Below are positions 35,046 through 43,772 of a DNA stretch of 64,000 bases, piece after piece. The stretch is from Bacillota bacterium. Lineage in GTDB: Bacteria; Bacillota; Clostridia; Monoglobales; Firm-18. The position numbers and the translations under genes are program-made. Every line of letters starts with the position of its first letter. The first letter of the stretch is position 1. The stretch spans positions 1 to 64,000 of the forward strand of contig JALOAJ010000008.1 of NCBI GenBank assembly GCA_023228885.1. Direction: 5' to 3'. The notes under the pieces are model-generated. The model ran no database searches, was not told the origin of the DNA, and worked only from the letters and a program-made list of their open reading frames with translations.

Positions 35046-37199
35046 TTACTTTTTATACTTCCCCGGCGTTACGGCATAATATTTTTTAAAGAGCTTTATA
35101 AAAGTGTTGCTGCTGCTAAAACCTGTTTTTTCCGCTATCTGCTCAATCGAATATGAGGCGCCTTCTAAAAGTTCTTTTGCTTTTTTCAACCTAAAGGTTG
35201 TAATGTATGATATAAAGTTGGTTCCCATATATTCCTTAAACATCCTGCTAAGGTAATAATAGTTCATATCTATGTGTTCGGCAAGCATATTCAAAGATAA
35301 ATCCTTATTTGCATAATGCCTGTTTATATATTGAGTTATCTTTTTGTTTATATCATCGCTATTCGTGCGGTTGTTAATGTCATCGCAAAAGGATAAGCAT
35401 ATTTCCTTTAAAATTTCAAAGCTTTCCTCAAGATTGTCACTTCTTAATATATTGCGGCTTACCCTGCCATACTTTTCAAACTTATCATTGTTTTCCGTAT
35501 AGGTGTCATCCAAAACTTTATATATTGTTGAAGAAATATCAAAAATTAATCTCCTTAATGTATTTTGCGAAAGCTGTCTTTCGCGGAAGTTGACATTGTA
35601 AATTTCATTTAAAAGGTTTTCTGCGCTTTCTTTAGAGCCGGTTTTAATGTTCCTTATAAGCAAATGTTCTTTTTCATTTGTATAATAAACTCGGTTATTT
35701 TCTATCCCCTGGATGTCTTTATAATACACAATTCCCCCTGTATCGCCTTTTTGCAACGCATAGCGAAGCGCTGAAACGGCTCCATCATATGAATGGCTTA
35801 TTTCCTTTACCGCAGATACAACATTCCCAACGCCCACGCATGGAAAAAGGCTGGTACTGTCTTCAAAAGCCTGCAACACCTTTTTTAGCGCAATCGGTAA
35901 AGCTTCGTCACCATTGTAATTTAGTATGTAAATGCTGTTTGACAAATTCGTTTGCACCATATAATACCTAATATGCGACAAATCCATTAAAGATGATATA
36001 ACGCCGTTTATCTCCCGCCAAGCAGCCTCGCCAATGCTCGGATATATATTAAATTCAGAAATTTGCGATGTTAAACACCCAACCGCCATAACACAGATAT
36101 TTTCCATATCAAAGCTTATATTGTGCTTTGAAAACAGTTGCGACTGCTCCGTTTCGTCAATTGAAATATTATGTAAAAGACCTGCCAATGTTCGCTCCAA
36201 CAAATTCTCGGTCAAATCCTTGTTTTCTTCAAACAATGCCAAAATAGGCTTGTTGGTTCTTTTCATATTAACGGCAGCAAGAATAATGCTTATGGCAATT
36301 GTAACGAGCAAAAGCGATAAAAATGTCCATGTAACATAGCCGACATTGCCTTTTAAACCGCTTTTCGGAAAAATATAAACATATTTTAAATCCGCAACAT
36401 CCGAACTTCGATAAAACACCGAACTTTTACCCATCTTATATTCGCCGTTTCTGTTTGCCATCTTGCTTATATCAATATTGTGAATTGAGTCATCGGTTTT
36501 TAATAAAACATTGCCTTCGTTATCTATCATTGCAAAGTAAAAACTATTGTCTATTCCTACCGATTGTAGTTTGGATATAATTGCATCACAATCTATAACC
36601 GCAATAAACATACTGCTGTTGGCCTTGTTGACATAGTCTAAAATTCGTAAAAACACAAGGGTATCTTTAAGGATTTCATCTTTAATCACGCGGGTTGAAA
36701 GAAAAACCGGACGGTTTCTCTCGATATTTAGTATTTCTATAAACTGTTCATAGCTGTATTCGCTGCCCTTCAAATATTTATCATAATATTCCGAAGGCGT
36801 ATGAGCAGTTGCCTTATCTACCACAACATCATTTTGTTTGGCATATACGCCTACATTTTCAAATATTTTATTATTCGCCTGTATTAATGAAATTTCATTG
36901 GCAAGTAGCCACGCCTCATAAGCCACAATGCTACGGTCGTTATGCTTTGTCGAGGAAAAGACCGTAGCCCGCTCATTTTTCATAACCTGATAAAACAATG
37001 TGAGTATGGTAGACATATCAGCATCAACAACATTTTTTGATTGTTCTAAAATGCTGATGTTTAGTTTTTTTGTATCACTTGCAAGGCGAGCAAAAAGAAG
37101 CCCGACAGTTAAAATGCCTAAAATAATGACTGGGATTATTATTATTATTACATATGACCAAAGCAGCATTATAAACGATTTTTTGCCTTTATCGTACAA
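35046..37199 (-). CDS. Membrane-bound AraC-family transcription regulator with extracellular sensor
   Basis: This 717-residue one-component regulator has a transmembrane helix (about 12-34), an extracellular sensor of about 250 residues, a second helix (about 292-312) and a cytoplasmic region. A C-terminal AraC DNA-binding domain (about 620-717) has MLAEHIDMNYYYLSRMF and TGFSSSNTFIKLFKKYY, closing TPGKYKK. This architecture is typical of regulators of Gram-positive polysaccharide loci, which sense a glycan or a loaded binding protein outside the cell. The start is TTG, with a GGGGGGAAG purine run upstream. It has its own promoter and terminator and stands directly upstream of the PL8 operon it most likely controls. 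Confidence 0.9.
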   Translation of the reverse strand: MYDKGKKSFIMLLWSYVIIIIIPVIILGILTVGLLFARLASDTKKLNISILEQSKNVVDADMSTILTLFYQVMKNERATVFSSTKHNDRSIVAYEAWLLANEISLIQANNKIFENVGVYAKQNDVVVDKATAHTPSEYYDKYLKGSEYSYEQFIEILNIERNRPVFLSTRVIKDEILKDTLVFLRILDYVNKANSSMFIAVIDCDAIISKLQSVGIDNSFYFAMIDNEGNVLLKTDDSIHNIDISKMANRNGEYKMGKSSVFYRSSDVADLKYVYIFPKSGLKGNVGYVTWTFLSLLLVTIAISIILAAVNMKRTNKPILALFEENKDLTENLLERTLAGLLHNISIDETEQSQLFSKHNISFDMENICVMAVGCLTSQISEFNIYPSIGEAAWREINGVISSLMDLSHIRYYMVQTNLSNSIYILNYNGDEALPIALKKVLQAFEDSTSLFPCVGVGNVVSAVKEISHSYDGAVSALRYALQKGDTGGIVYYKDIQGIENNRVYYTNEKEHLLIRNIKTGSKESAENLLNEIYNVNFRERQLSQNTLRRLIFDISSTIYKVLDDTYTENNDKFEKYGRVSRNILRSDNLEESFEILKEICLSFCDDINNRTNSDDINKKITQYINRHYANKDLSLNMLAEHIDMNYYYLSRMFKEYMGTNFISYITTFRLKKAKELLEGASYSIEQIAEKTGFSSSNTFIKLFKKYYAVTPGKYKK

Positions 37200-37246
37200 T
37201 CCTACCGACTTCCCCCCCGCATTGCAAATCGAATGTTCTACAATTA

Positions 37247-37274
37247 ATTATAACATTTTTTTAAAAAAAGTCAA
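37247..37274 (-). promoter_or_regulatory. Promoter of the AraC-type regulator
   Basis: On the minus strand TTGACT (37269-37274) and TATAAT (37247-37252) are spaced by 16 bases, about 45 bases before the TTG start. The spacer is an A/T homopolymer tract. Confidence 0.7.
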
Positions 37275-37370
37275 ACATGCGTTATTAAGCATGGGGGAAT
37301 AAAAGCAATATACCCTTATCCATTTTAAAGTTGATATTGCAACGGCAAATTATATACTTTTAACCAGAGA

Positions 37371-38369
37371 TTACGAATAAAAATCCAAAATAGCGTTTAA
37401 AAAAGCGTGAATATTTTCCAGCGGCGTCAGCGGCGGGATGTCACAGCCTGACGAAGGGATATAGTTATTATACCCTCTTGTTTTTTCCAGCATTTCTTTT
37501 GTCGCTTTATAAACCGATTGGGGTGTTCCGCCTTTAAAATGTTCGGCAGGGCTTAGGTTGCCCATCACGGGAATATCTTTGGGCATTTTTTCTAAAACAA
37601 GCCCAATGTCAACCGCGTCGCCAAAATGATACGCCTTGGCCCCCACGCTAAGTATCGAATCAATCAGCGGAATTGTGTTTCCGCAGTTATGATATATAAC
37701 TATAAAGTTTTCATCCTGCACGGCGTCAACTATTTCCTTTACATATTTGCTCGAAAATTCTTCGCATATTGCCGGTGACAATAAGCCGGCCGCCGGTTCA
37801 GCAATGATAACGCCGTCAGCGCCTGCATTTTTCATTGCAAGGGTATATTTTTTTAAAAATTCAGTTGCTTTTTTTAGCACAATGTGGGTTATTTCCGGCT
37901 CAATAAGGCATTTTACCATAATTTCCGTCATATCCATCATTCGCCCCGAAAGCGAGAAAGGACCTATTACTCCTGCAAAAAAAGGTCTGTCTGTAATTAG
38001 CTTTTTTGCGTTTTCGGCGGCTTTAACGCAAACGCCCGTTCTGCCAGCGCCTATTTCCGGAACAACTAAATTTTGCGCATCTTGCTCTGTGTCAATTATG
38101 GAGCCTAAAACAGTTGGCACCTCGGCATCGTCAAATTTTATTTTGCTTCCGAAAGCCTCTGCCTCAATTGACAAGTCCATATGCCCCAAAGCGGCGGCAA
38201 AATTAAATTCATCTGCAATTGCCTTAATGCACTGCGCTTGTTTTTCATCACTTTCAAGCATTTCCTTAACGCTTATCCCTAACATTTGCACACCCGGAAA
38301 AGATAATATCGGCATTGGAATTTTAACCTTTTGGCTTATTAAGTTGTCAACCCAGTTATACATGTTCAT
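37371..38369 (-). CDS. MtaA/CmuA-type corrinoid methyltransferase
   Basis: This 332-residue protein of the uroporphyrinogen-decarboxylase superfamily belongs to the branch that transfers methyl groups to or from cobalamin proteins. The zinc-site pattern of MtaA/MtbA is present: His-x-Cys in VIYHNCGN near residue 235 and a second Cys in SSGCDIPP near 310. The TIM-barrel elements FFAGVIGPFSLSG and GVIIAEPAAG also fit. It is divergent from the other methyltransferase genes and shares their 321-base intergenic region. In a clostridium the acceptor is probably tetrahydrofolate rather than coenzyme M; that is inference. The leader carries an imperfect hairpin (38391-38422). Confidence 0.85.
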   Translation of the reverse strand: MNMYNWVDNLISQKVKIPMPILSFPGVQMLGISVKEMLESDEKQAQCIKAIADEFNFAAALGHMDLSIEAEAFGSKIKFDDAEVPTVLGSIIDTEQDAQNLVVPEIGAGRTGVCVKAAENAKKLITDRPFFAGVIGPFSLSGRMMDMTEIMVKCLIEPEITHIVLKKATEFLKKYTLAMKNAGADGVIIAEPAAGLLSPAICEEFSSKYVKEIVDAVQDENFIVIYHNCGNTIPLIDSILSVGAKAYHFGDAVDIGLVLEKMPKDIPVMGNLSPAEHFKGGTPQSVYKATKEMLEKTRGYNNYIPSSGCDIPPLTPLENIHAFLNAILDFYS

Positions 38370-38690
38370 TTTTTAACGACCCTTTCGACTAACGCCGAGC
38401 CTGCTTTTTGCGGCATGGCGTTGTTTGTTTTTAAAATTAAAGTTTAACATATTGCTAAAGTAATTTTATAATACAAAATAATCGAGGAATGTTCTATAAA
38501 AATATTTGGATTTTTATAAAAAAAATGCTATTTTTTAAAAGATGATAAAAAAGTACAAAAAAGGATAAAATAGTTATATAAAACATTGTGCAGGTTGATT
38601 TATAATATACTGTGAGGATAGATAAAATCCTTTTAATATGATTTGACAATAGATAAAGGAAAGTTGGCAATATCCGAAGGGGGTTGTTAT
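38370..38690. other. Divergent intergenic region between corrinoid methyltransferase genes
   Basis: These 321 AT-rich bases separate two divergent genes. Near the minus-strand gene there is an imperfect hairpin (AACGCC 38391-38396 with GGCGTT 38417-38422, inner GCC/GGC). On the plus strand, TATAAT and TATACT lie close together near 38600-38612 without a good -35 box. I see no riboswitch signature and no small ORF worth calling. Confidence 0.5.
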
Positions 38691-39764
38691 ATGACAAGCA
38701 TCGAACGCATATCTAACATTTTAAAACGCAAGCCGGTTGACCGCATTGGCATATACGAGCATTTTTGGAGCGATACCCACACCGCTTATACTGAATCAGG
38801 ACATATTGGGAAAGAAGAATCTTTCGAGGACCATTTCAATTTGGATTTACAGGAATGTTGGGCATTTAATTTGAAAGCGGATTTAGACTTTGTGCCTGAG
38901 GTTATTTCCGAGACGGAAGAAACAATAACCATGCTTGACGGGAACGGTGCATATCTAAAACGCCATAAGCTGCACGACACAACGCCCGAACATGTGGATT
39001 TCACCGTAAAAAGCCGAAAGGAATGGGAAGAATATAAGCCGTTGCTGGCAAATGTTGATGAAAGAAGAATAAATTTTCAAAGATATCAAGAAAGAAAAGA
39101 GCATGCGCGAAAAAACAATCGTTTTTTTGTATGGAGTGGGGTAAATGTTTTTGAGTGTATGCATCCCATTTGCGGTCATGAAAATATGCTTATAGGCATG
39201 GCGCTCGACCCTGAATGGGTTATGGACATGGCAGCCACATACGCTGATTTGACTATGTCTCTTATGGAAATCCTTTTTAGCAAGGAAGGTAAGCCCGATG
39301 GCATATGGTTTTATGAAGACATGGGGTTCAAAGGCAAGCCGTTTATGTCTCCTTCAATGTATGAGGAACTGATAAAGCCTTTTCATATCAAATTCATAGA
39401 ATATGCACATTCTATGAATTTGCCGGTTATAATGCATTCTTGCGGGTTTGTCGAACCGTTGCTTCCCAAAATGATAGAGGCAGGTATAGACTGCCTGCAA
39501 GTTATTGAGGTTAAAGCGGGCATGGATTTGCTTAGGATACATAAGAATTTCGGTGACAGATTATCGCTTATGGGAGGAATAGACGTCAGGACGCTATATT
39601 CCAACGATAAAGCTATCATTGACAAGGAGCTTGAAAGCAAGATACCCATAGTTAAAGAGGGGTTCGGCTACGCATTGCATAGCGACCATTCCATACCGAA
39701 AACAGTTAATTATGAAACTTTGCAATACTATATTGAAAAAGGGTTATCGTTAGGAAAATATTAA
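38691..39764 (+). CDS. UroD-family methyltransferase (corrinoid-dependent, substrate side)
   Basis: About 357 residues. The ATG with GAAGGGGG upstream is chosen; a longer TTG frame has no ribosome site. The protein is a uroporphyrinogen-decarboxylase-like TIM barrel (MTSIERISNILKRKPVDRIG at the start). A His-x-Cys site lies in VIMHSCGFVEPLL near residue 245, and a late HSDHSIP in the place where true UroD enzymes differ. It stands 26 bases before the corrinoid protein gene. The pair looks like the MtxB/MtxC part of a methyl-transfer system that demethylates a substrate and loads the methyl group onto cobalamin. The methyl donor (methoxylated compound, methylamine or other) cannot be read from sequence. 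Confidence 0.85.
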   Translation: MTSIERISNILKRKPVDRIGIYEHFWSDTHTAYTESGHIGKEESFEDHFNLDLQECWAFNLKADLDFVPEVISETEETITMLDGNGAYLKRHKLHDTTPEHVDFTVKSRKEWEEYKPLLANVDERRINFQRYQERKEHARKNNRFFVWSGVNVFECMHPICGHENMLIGMALDPEWVMDMAATYADLTMSLMEILFSKEGKPDGIWFYEDMGFKGKPFMSPSMYEELIKPFHIKFIEYAHSMNLPVIMHSCGFVEPLLPKMIEAGIDCLQVIEVKAGMDLLRIHKNFGDRLSLMGGIDVRTLYSNDKAIIDKELESKIPIVKEGFGYALHSDHSIPKTVNYETLQYYIEKGLSLGKY

Positions 39765-39790
39765 AAAAATAAAGGAGGAGCAGTATAACT

Positions 39791-40423
39791 GTGGACATTT
39801 TACAAGAAATGAGCACGCTTTTACAGCAAGGAAGGGCGCCAAAAGTTAAAGAGCTTGTGGAACAGGCGCTTGAGGAGGGGCTTTCACCAAAACAAATATT
39901 AGACGAAGGATTGCTTTCCGGCATGGGCATAGTTGGTGAAAAGTTTAAAAACAACGAAGTTTTTGTGCCCGAAGTTTTAATCGCCGCAAGAGCAATGAAC
40001 GCAGGCGTTGAGGTGCTAAAACCTCATCTTGTCAAACAAGGCGTTGAATCTAAAGGAACGGTTGTTTTAGGAACAGTTAAAGGTGACCTTCACGATATCG
40101 GCAAAAACTTAGTTAAAATGATGATGGAAGGCAAGGGCTTGAAAGTAATTGATTTGGGTGTCGATGTTGCCCCAAGCCAATTTATAGAATCGGCAAAAGA
40201 AAACAATGCCGACATTGTAGCTTGCAGTGCGCTTTTAACAACAACAATGGGCGAAATGAAAGAAATCGTGGATAAGGTCAAAGAATCAGACCTTAGTTCA
40301 GTAAAGGTTATGATTGGGGGCGCACCCATAACACAAAGCTATTGCGATAGCATAGGCGCAGACTATTATGCAGCAGATGCCGCAACCGCTTCAGATATCG
40401 CGCTTAAAATTTGCGTGGGATAA
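39791..40423 (+). CDS. Corrinoid (B12-binding) protein of a methyltransferase system
   Basis: This 210-residue protein has a four-helix cap (about 1-85; ALEEGLSPKQILDEGLLSGM, FVPEVLIAARAM) followed by a Rossmann-like B12 domain (about 90-208). The domain carries the Asp-x-His-x-x-Gly cobalt-ligand motif (GDLHDIGKNLV near residue 100), SALLTTTM near 145 and GGAPIT near 175. This is the MtaC/MtbC/MttC architecture. It carries the methyl group between the two UroD-like proteins. The start is GTG after AGGAGGAG. A strong terminator follows directly, so the methyltransferase and corrinoid genes make one unit. It directly links the window's B12 uptake genes to a B12-using pathway. Confidence 0.93.
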   Translation: MDILQEMSTLLQQGRAPKVKELVEQALEEGLSPKQILDEGLLSGMGIVGEKFKNNEVFVPEVLIAARAMNAGVEVLKPHLVKQGVESKGTVVLGTVKGDLHDIGKNLVKMMMEGKGLKVIDLGVDVAPSQFIESAKENNADIVACSALLTTTMGEMKEIVDKVKESDLSSVKVMIGGAPITQSYCDSIGADYYAADAATASDIALKICVG

Positions 40424-40432
40424 AAAAATGCA

Positions 40433-40475
40433 GGGCAGGTTTAGTGTCATAGACGGCACTAAACCGCCCTTTTTT
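40433..40475 (+). terminator. Intrinsic terminator after the corrinoid protein gene
   Basis: A long stem (GGGCAGGTTTAGTG, 40433-40446, with CACTAAACCGCCC, 40457-40469, one mismatch) is followed by six T residues on the plus strand. It lies between the corrinoid gene and the DUF2284 gene. Confidence 0.9.
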
Positions 40476-40494
40476 AAAGAAGGCAGGAATTGAT

Positions 40495-41028
40495 ATGCAT
40501 GAGCTGATTAAAGATGCGGTTACAAACGGCGCAAAAACCGCAAGCATTATATCGACAACCGAAATACCGTTTGACCCTGAGCTGAGAAAGCTATGTGAGT
40601 CGAACCAATGCGGAAATTACGGAAAAAGCTGGACTTGCCCACCCGATGTGGGTGATGTAAATGAATTGATAAAAAAGGCTAAAAGCTTTGATAAAGCGCT
40701 TGTATTTCAAACGGTGTCCGAAATTGAAGATTCATACGATTTTGAAGGTATGATGCAAGGGCTAAAACACCACGAGGACATTACAAAAAAAATTGAAAAG
40801 CTTGTACATAACAAAATAGACGCGCCTGTTTTACAACTATCCGCCGGGTGGTGCAAAGTTTGCGATAAATGCGCAAAAATAGACAAAAAGCCATGCAGAC
40901 ACCCCGAAAAGGCCGTTGCGTCTCTTGAATCATACGGTATTTTTGTTTCGGGGTTGGCTGAAAAAGCAGGCATGAAGTATATAAACGGTGTAAACACGGT
41001 AACATATTTCGGGGCGTTTTTATATTAA
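40495..41028 (+). CDS. DUF2284 metal-binding protein
   Basis: This 177-residue cytoplasmic protein is rich in paired cysteines: CESNQCGNYGKSWTCPP near residues 38-54, then CKVCDKCAKIDKKPCRHPE near 120-138. The spacing suits a zinc or iron-sulfur cluster. The DUF2284 family is a frequent companion of corrinoid methyltransferase genes in anaerobes, but no biochemical role is known to me. Only 20 bases separate its ATG from the terminator upstream, so it depends on read-through or a start I cannot see. Its last nine bases overlap the end of the opposing esterase gene. Confidence 0.85.
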   Translation: MHELIKDAVTNGAKTASIISTTEIPFDPELRKLCESNQCGNYGKSWTCPPDVGDVNELIKKAKSFDKALVFQTVSEIEDSYDFEGMMQGLKHHEDITKKIEKLVHNKIDAPVLQLSAGWCKVCDKCAKIDKKPCRHPEKAVASLESYGIFVSGLAEKAGMKYINGVNTVTYFGAFLY

Positions 41029-42738
41029 GCTATTTAGCTTTAGCTGAGGTTTAAGGCTTTTAAGGTCATCCAAAAGAAACGCTTTTACAACCCAGTTCGC
41101 GTTTTCCACATTCACATTTGCCGTCATCTCTTTTGTTTCCCCTTCTTTGACGATGGCGGCGCTTATATCAATCGCTTGCAATGCGTTGTCGTCATCATAA
41201 ACCCCTACGACATAAGTATATTTTTGTTGCGGTCCGTTATTGATAAATTTTATCTTTCCCGTAACCAAGCCTTTGGCAGGTCCGTCCAACTCCACCCCAT
41301 TTTGTATGTATCGATTTATTCCAACTTTAACCGTTCTATCTGCAATCGGCGTATTGTCGCCAAAAAAATCAACCTCGTAAAGACAAGCATATTTTTTCGG
41401 CAAACCGTCTTTATGAATTTTTGTGCTGTCTGTTATAACTATTCTAAGCAGGCGAATAGGTCGGTTCACCTCAACCGTTTCATAATAATGCGACCCGTCA
41501 TGGTTTGAGCGGGCGTTTGATTCCCTTGTTCCCGAAAACAAATCAACAAAATCGCCCTCATCGCCTTTTTCGGCAGTGGCAACCTGCACTTTATATTGCT
41601 GCACCCATGTTATGTCACTCGGCTTGTAAAAATAAATGTTTACGCTATCTACATGCTTTATTGCGCCAAGGTCGACGGTCAAATGTGCAGGAGCAATTTC
41701 CGGGGTAAACACTCCCAACCATCTGTTTTGGTCTCCTTTTAAACCATCGTTGACATTGCGCGGGTAATGCGTGCTGTTAGTATTGCTTGCGGTGATTTTT
41801 TCGTTATCAAGTATAATTTTATCGCTTTCTTGGGGCGGCGTGTCGTCAGGCTCGTCCGGCTCAACATCTATGCCGTAAATAACGCTAAGGGCTTTATTGC
41901 CGTAAAGAGCTCCGATTGTGCGCTGCGCCTCAGAATTAAAATGAAGATTATCGCCGATGTGCCCGCACGAAGGCGGCACTTCGATATAATGAGAATTTAT
42001 AATTCCGTTTTCACCAAGCATGGTTGGCAAACGGTTATTGAAGTTTGATGCCGAGCTGACAAAATGACCTATTTCACCTGCTATAAACGGCACCTCTGCG
42101 CCTACTCCCAACTCACTACGCAAATCGGTAACAAATGTCTTTAAATCGTTTATGTAATTGCTGTTGTTTTTGTCCGATTCTCCCTGATGCCATATGATTC
42201 CCCTCAAAGTTCCGCGTTGCATTGCATCTTTTGCATATAAAACGGTGTTTTCAAAGAGGTCAAAATCATCTCTTGTTCCGGGCGGGTTGGCATAGCCTTT
42301 CATCCATTGAGAAATTGCCGTGCCGCCCTTTGCGTTTGACACAATCCCTATTTTCACATTATCGGGGGCGTTTCGCTCCATTACATCGGCAAAATAAAAT
42401 GCGGGGCTTAGCCCTTGCAGCTTGTTTTCGTTAAACAACACATTCGCATACCTGTTAAAGCCTTCTAAATTATTTTTTCTGTACCATGGCTGTGCATACT
42501 CCCATTCGTTGCCGTTAAATAAATAAACGTTATCAAACCTTTTTTGGTCAACCTTTTCAACTGCGGCGCGCCCTGCCATGTTTGACTGACCGATACACAA
42601 ATAAATATGAAAATCCTCTTTAGCGGGAAAGTTCGTCGCCGCAACCGGCTCGGACAGCCCCGCCGCAAAGGTTTTAGCGGTAAAAGCAAAGAATATAAAA
42701 CAAAAAGTTATTAAGGCTATCTTTTCAAATATATGCAT
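41020..42738 (-). CDS. Secreted SGNH/SASA-type carbohydrate acetylesterase with discoidin domain
   Basis: This 572-residue protein has a signal peptide (about 1-26). A SASA-type SGNH esterase follows (about 45-285) with the nucleophile Ser in CIGQSNMAG near residue 54, GIVSNAKGGTAISQW, GIIWHQGESD near 165 and the catalytic His in GDNLHFN near 265. A discoidin domain comes next (about 305-455) and the recurrent beta module last (VKAFLLDDLKSLKPQ). The family removes O-acetyl groups from sialic acid or plant and bacterial glycans (CE6-like). It closes the second glycan locus, so the target glycan of locus 4 is probably O-acetylated. No wall anchor is seen. Confidence 0.9.
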   Translation of the reverse strand: MHIFEKIALITFCFIFFAFTAKTFAAGLSEPVAATNFPAKEDFHIYLCIGQSNMAGRAAVEKVDQKRFDNVYLFNGNEWEYAQPWYRKNNLEGFNRYANVLFNENKLQGLSPAFYFADVMERNAPDNVKIGIVSNAKGGTAISQWMKGYANPPGTRDDFDLFENTVLYAKDAMQRGTLRGIIWHQGESDKNNSNYINDLKTFVTDLRSELGVGAEVPFIAGEIGHFVSSASNFNNRLPTMLGENGIINSHYIEVPPSCGHIGDNLHFNSEAQRTIGALYGNKALSVIYGIDVEPDEPDDTPPQESDKIILDNEKITASNTNSTHYPRNVNDGLKGDQNRWLGVFTPEIAPAHLTVDLGAIKHVDSVNIYFYKPSDITWVQQYKVQVATAEKGDEGDFVDLFSGTRESNARSNHDGSHYYETVEVNRPIRLLRIVITDSTKIHKDGLPKKYACLYEVDFFGDNTPIADRTVKVGINRYIQNGVELDGPAKGLVTGKIKFINNGPQQKYTYVVGVYDDDNALQAIDISAAIVKEGETKEMTANVNVENANWVVKAFLLDDLKSLKPQLKLNSLI

Positions 42739-42766
42739 AGTGGATTACACCTTTCAATTGAATATC

Positions 42767-43756
42767 TTATTTTAATAGGATAATTTCGCCATTGTCGGCG
42801 GCATCTCGCGCTTTTAAGCTAACTTCCGATACATAAAACGAATCTTTGGCATGGGGAAGGGTGTTTTCCCTACCCTTTACCGCCTTTAGAAACTCGTCAA
42901 AAATATAACTCTTTTCAAGCGCGGGTAAAAACTGCTCACCTTCATCACATAAAATATGTGCTTTTCCCCCTTTAACCTCAACAATCCCTTTGCTGCCTAC
43001 AATTCTAATTCGGTCATCGCCATGGGTTGCTTCGGCGGCAGGGCGTAAATAGTCAAGTGAGGCTGTTATAATTATTCCGTTCGTTGTAGTGAATAAGCAG
43101 GATGCGGCAGTTTCCATATTATCAATACCGTTGATTGCTTCGGACGAGCAAAATGCGGCTGCGCTTTTAAACCTTTCGCCGCAAATCCAATATGCTAAAT
43201 CTATGACATGGCTTCCAACCCATGGTATTATTCCGCCGTATAATTCTCTTTTACGGTACATACCGCCCCGGTTGCCAAGTTTATATGATTTTTGCAGATT
43301 TATAAGCTTTATTTTTCCAACCCTTCCGCTTGCAACGGCGTGTTTTGCTGCCGCAAAGTTCACGGAATGCCGCATTGCCATCATTGTCGTGTACACAACA
43401 CCGCTTTTCGAGTAAGCATCTTTTAAAGCTTTTAGCCCTTCCAATGTTGTGGATGCAGGTTTTTCTGAAAAAACATGAATTTTTCTTTTAAAACACTCAA
43501 TGCTCACTTGCGAATTATAACTGCAATAAGGCGCTACTACGGCAATGTCCGGTTTTAGCTCGTCAAGCATGGTCAAGTAATCGCTAAATATCTTTAAATT
43601 ATTTAACCCTCTAATCTTTTCAAACGCGCTTTGGCAATCCCCACCTTCCGGTCCAAGCGCGGCGCCCGTAATTTCAAAGCCGCACGAACTGCTAAACCGT
43701 GATGTAACATGGTTTAAATGCCCGCTTTGCCCTATGATACAAACTTTTAGCTTCAT
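42767..43756 (-). CDS. Gfo/Idh/MocA-family oxidoreductase
   Basis: About 329 residues from an ATG behind GGGGGCG; a longer frame reaching 43909 overlaps the previous gene. The N-terminal Rossmann fold starts KVCIIGQSGHLNHV, a slightly unusual dinucleotide loop. The family EKPAS motif (Lys of substrate/cofactor site) is near residue 95, and GGIIPWVGSHVIDLAYW near 180 holds the usual His. It is cytoplasmic and likely oxidises or reduces a sugar or sugar acid with NAD(P). It is paired with a second Gfo/Idh/MocA gene 16 bases upstream; the two are only distantly alike. Confidence 0.88.
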   Translation of the reverse strand: MKLKVCIIGQSGHLNHVTSRFSSSCGFEITGAALGPEGGDCQSAFEKIRGLNNLKIFSDYLTMLDELKPDIAVVAPYCSYNSQVSIECFKRKIHVFSEKPASTTLEGLKALKDAYSKSGVVYTTMMAMRHSVNFAAAKHAVASGRVGKIKLINLQKSYKLGNRGGMYRKRELYGGIIPWVGSHVIDLAYWICGERFKSAAAFCSSEAINGIDNMETAASCLFTTTNGIIITASLDYLRPAAEATHGDDRIRIVGSKGIVEVKGGKAHILCDEGEQFLPALEKSYIFDEFLKAVKGRENTLPHAKDSFYVSEVSLKARDAADNGEIILLK

Positions 43757-43772
43757 AAAACGCCCCCAATCT

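Noticed and set aside
37747..38376. 209-codon plus-strand open frame
   Set aside because: It lies antisense inside the MtaA-like gene, whose motifs are clear; the codon pattern of the minus strand explains the opening.
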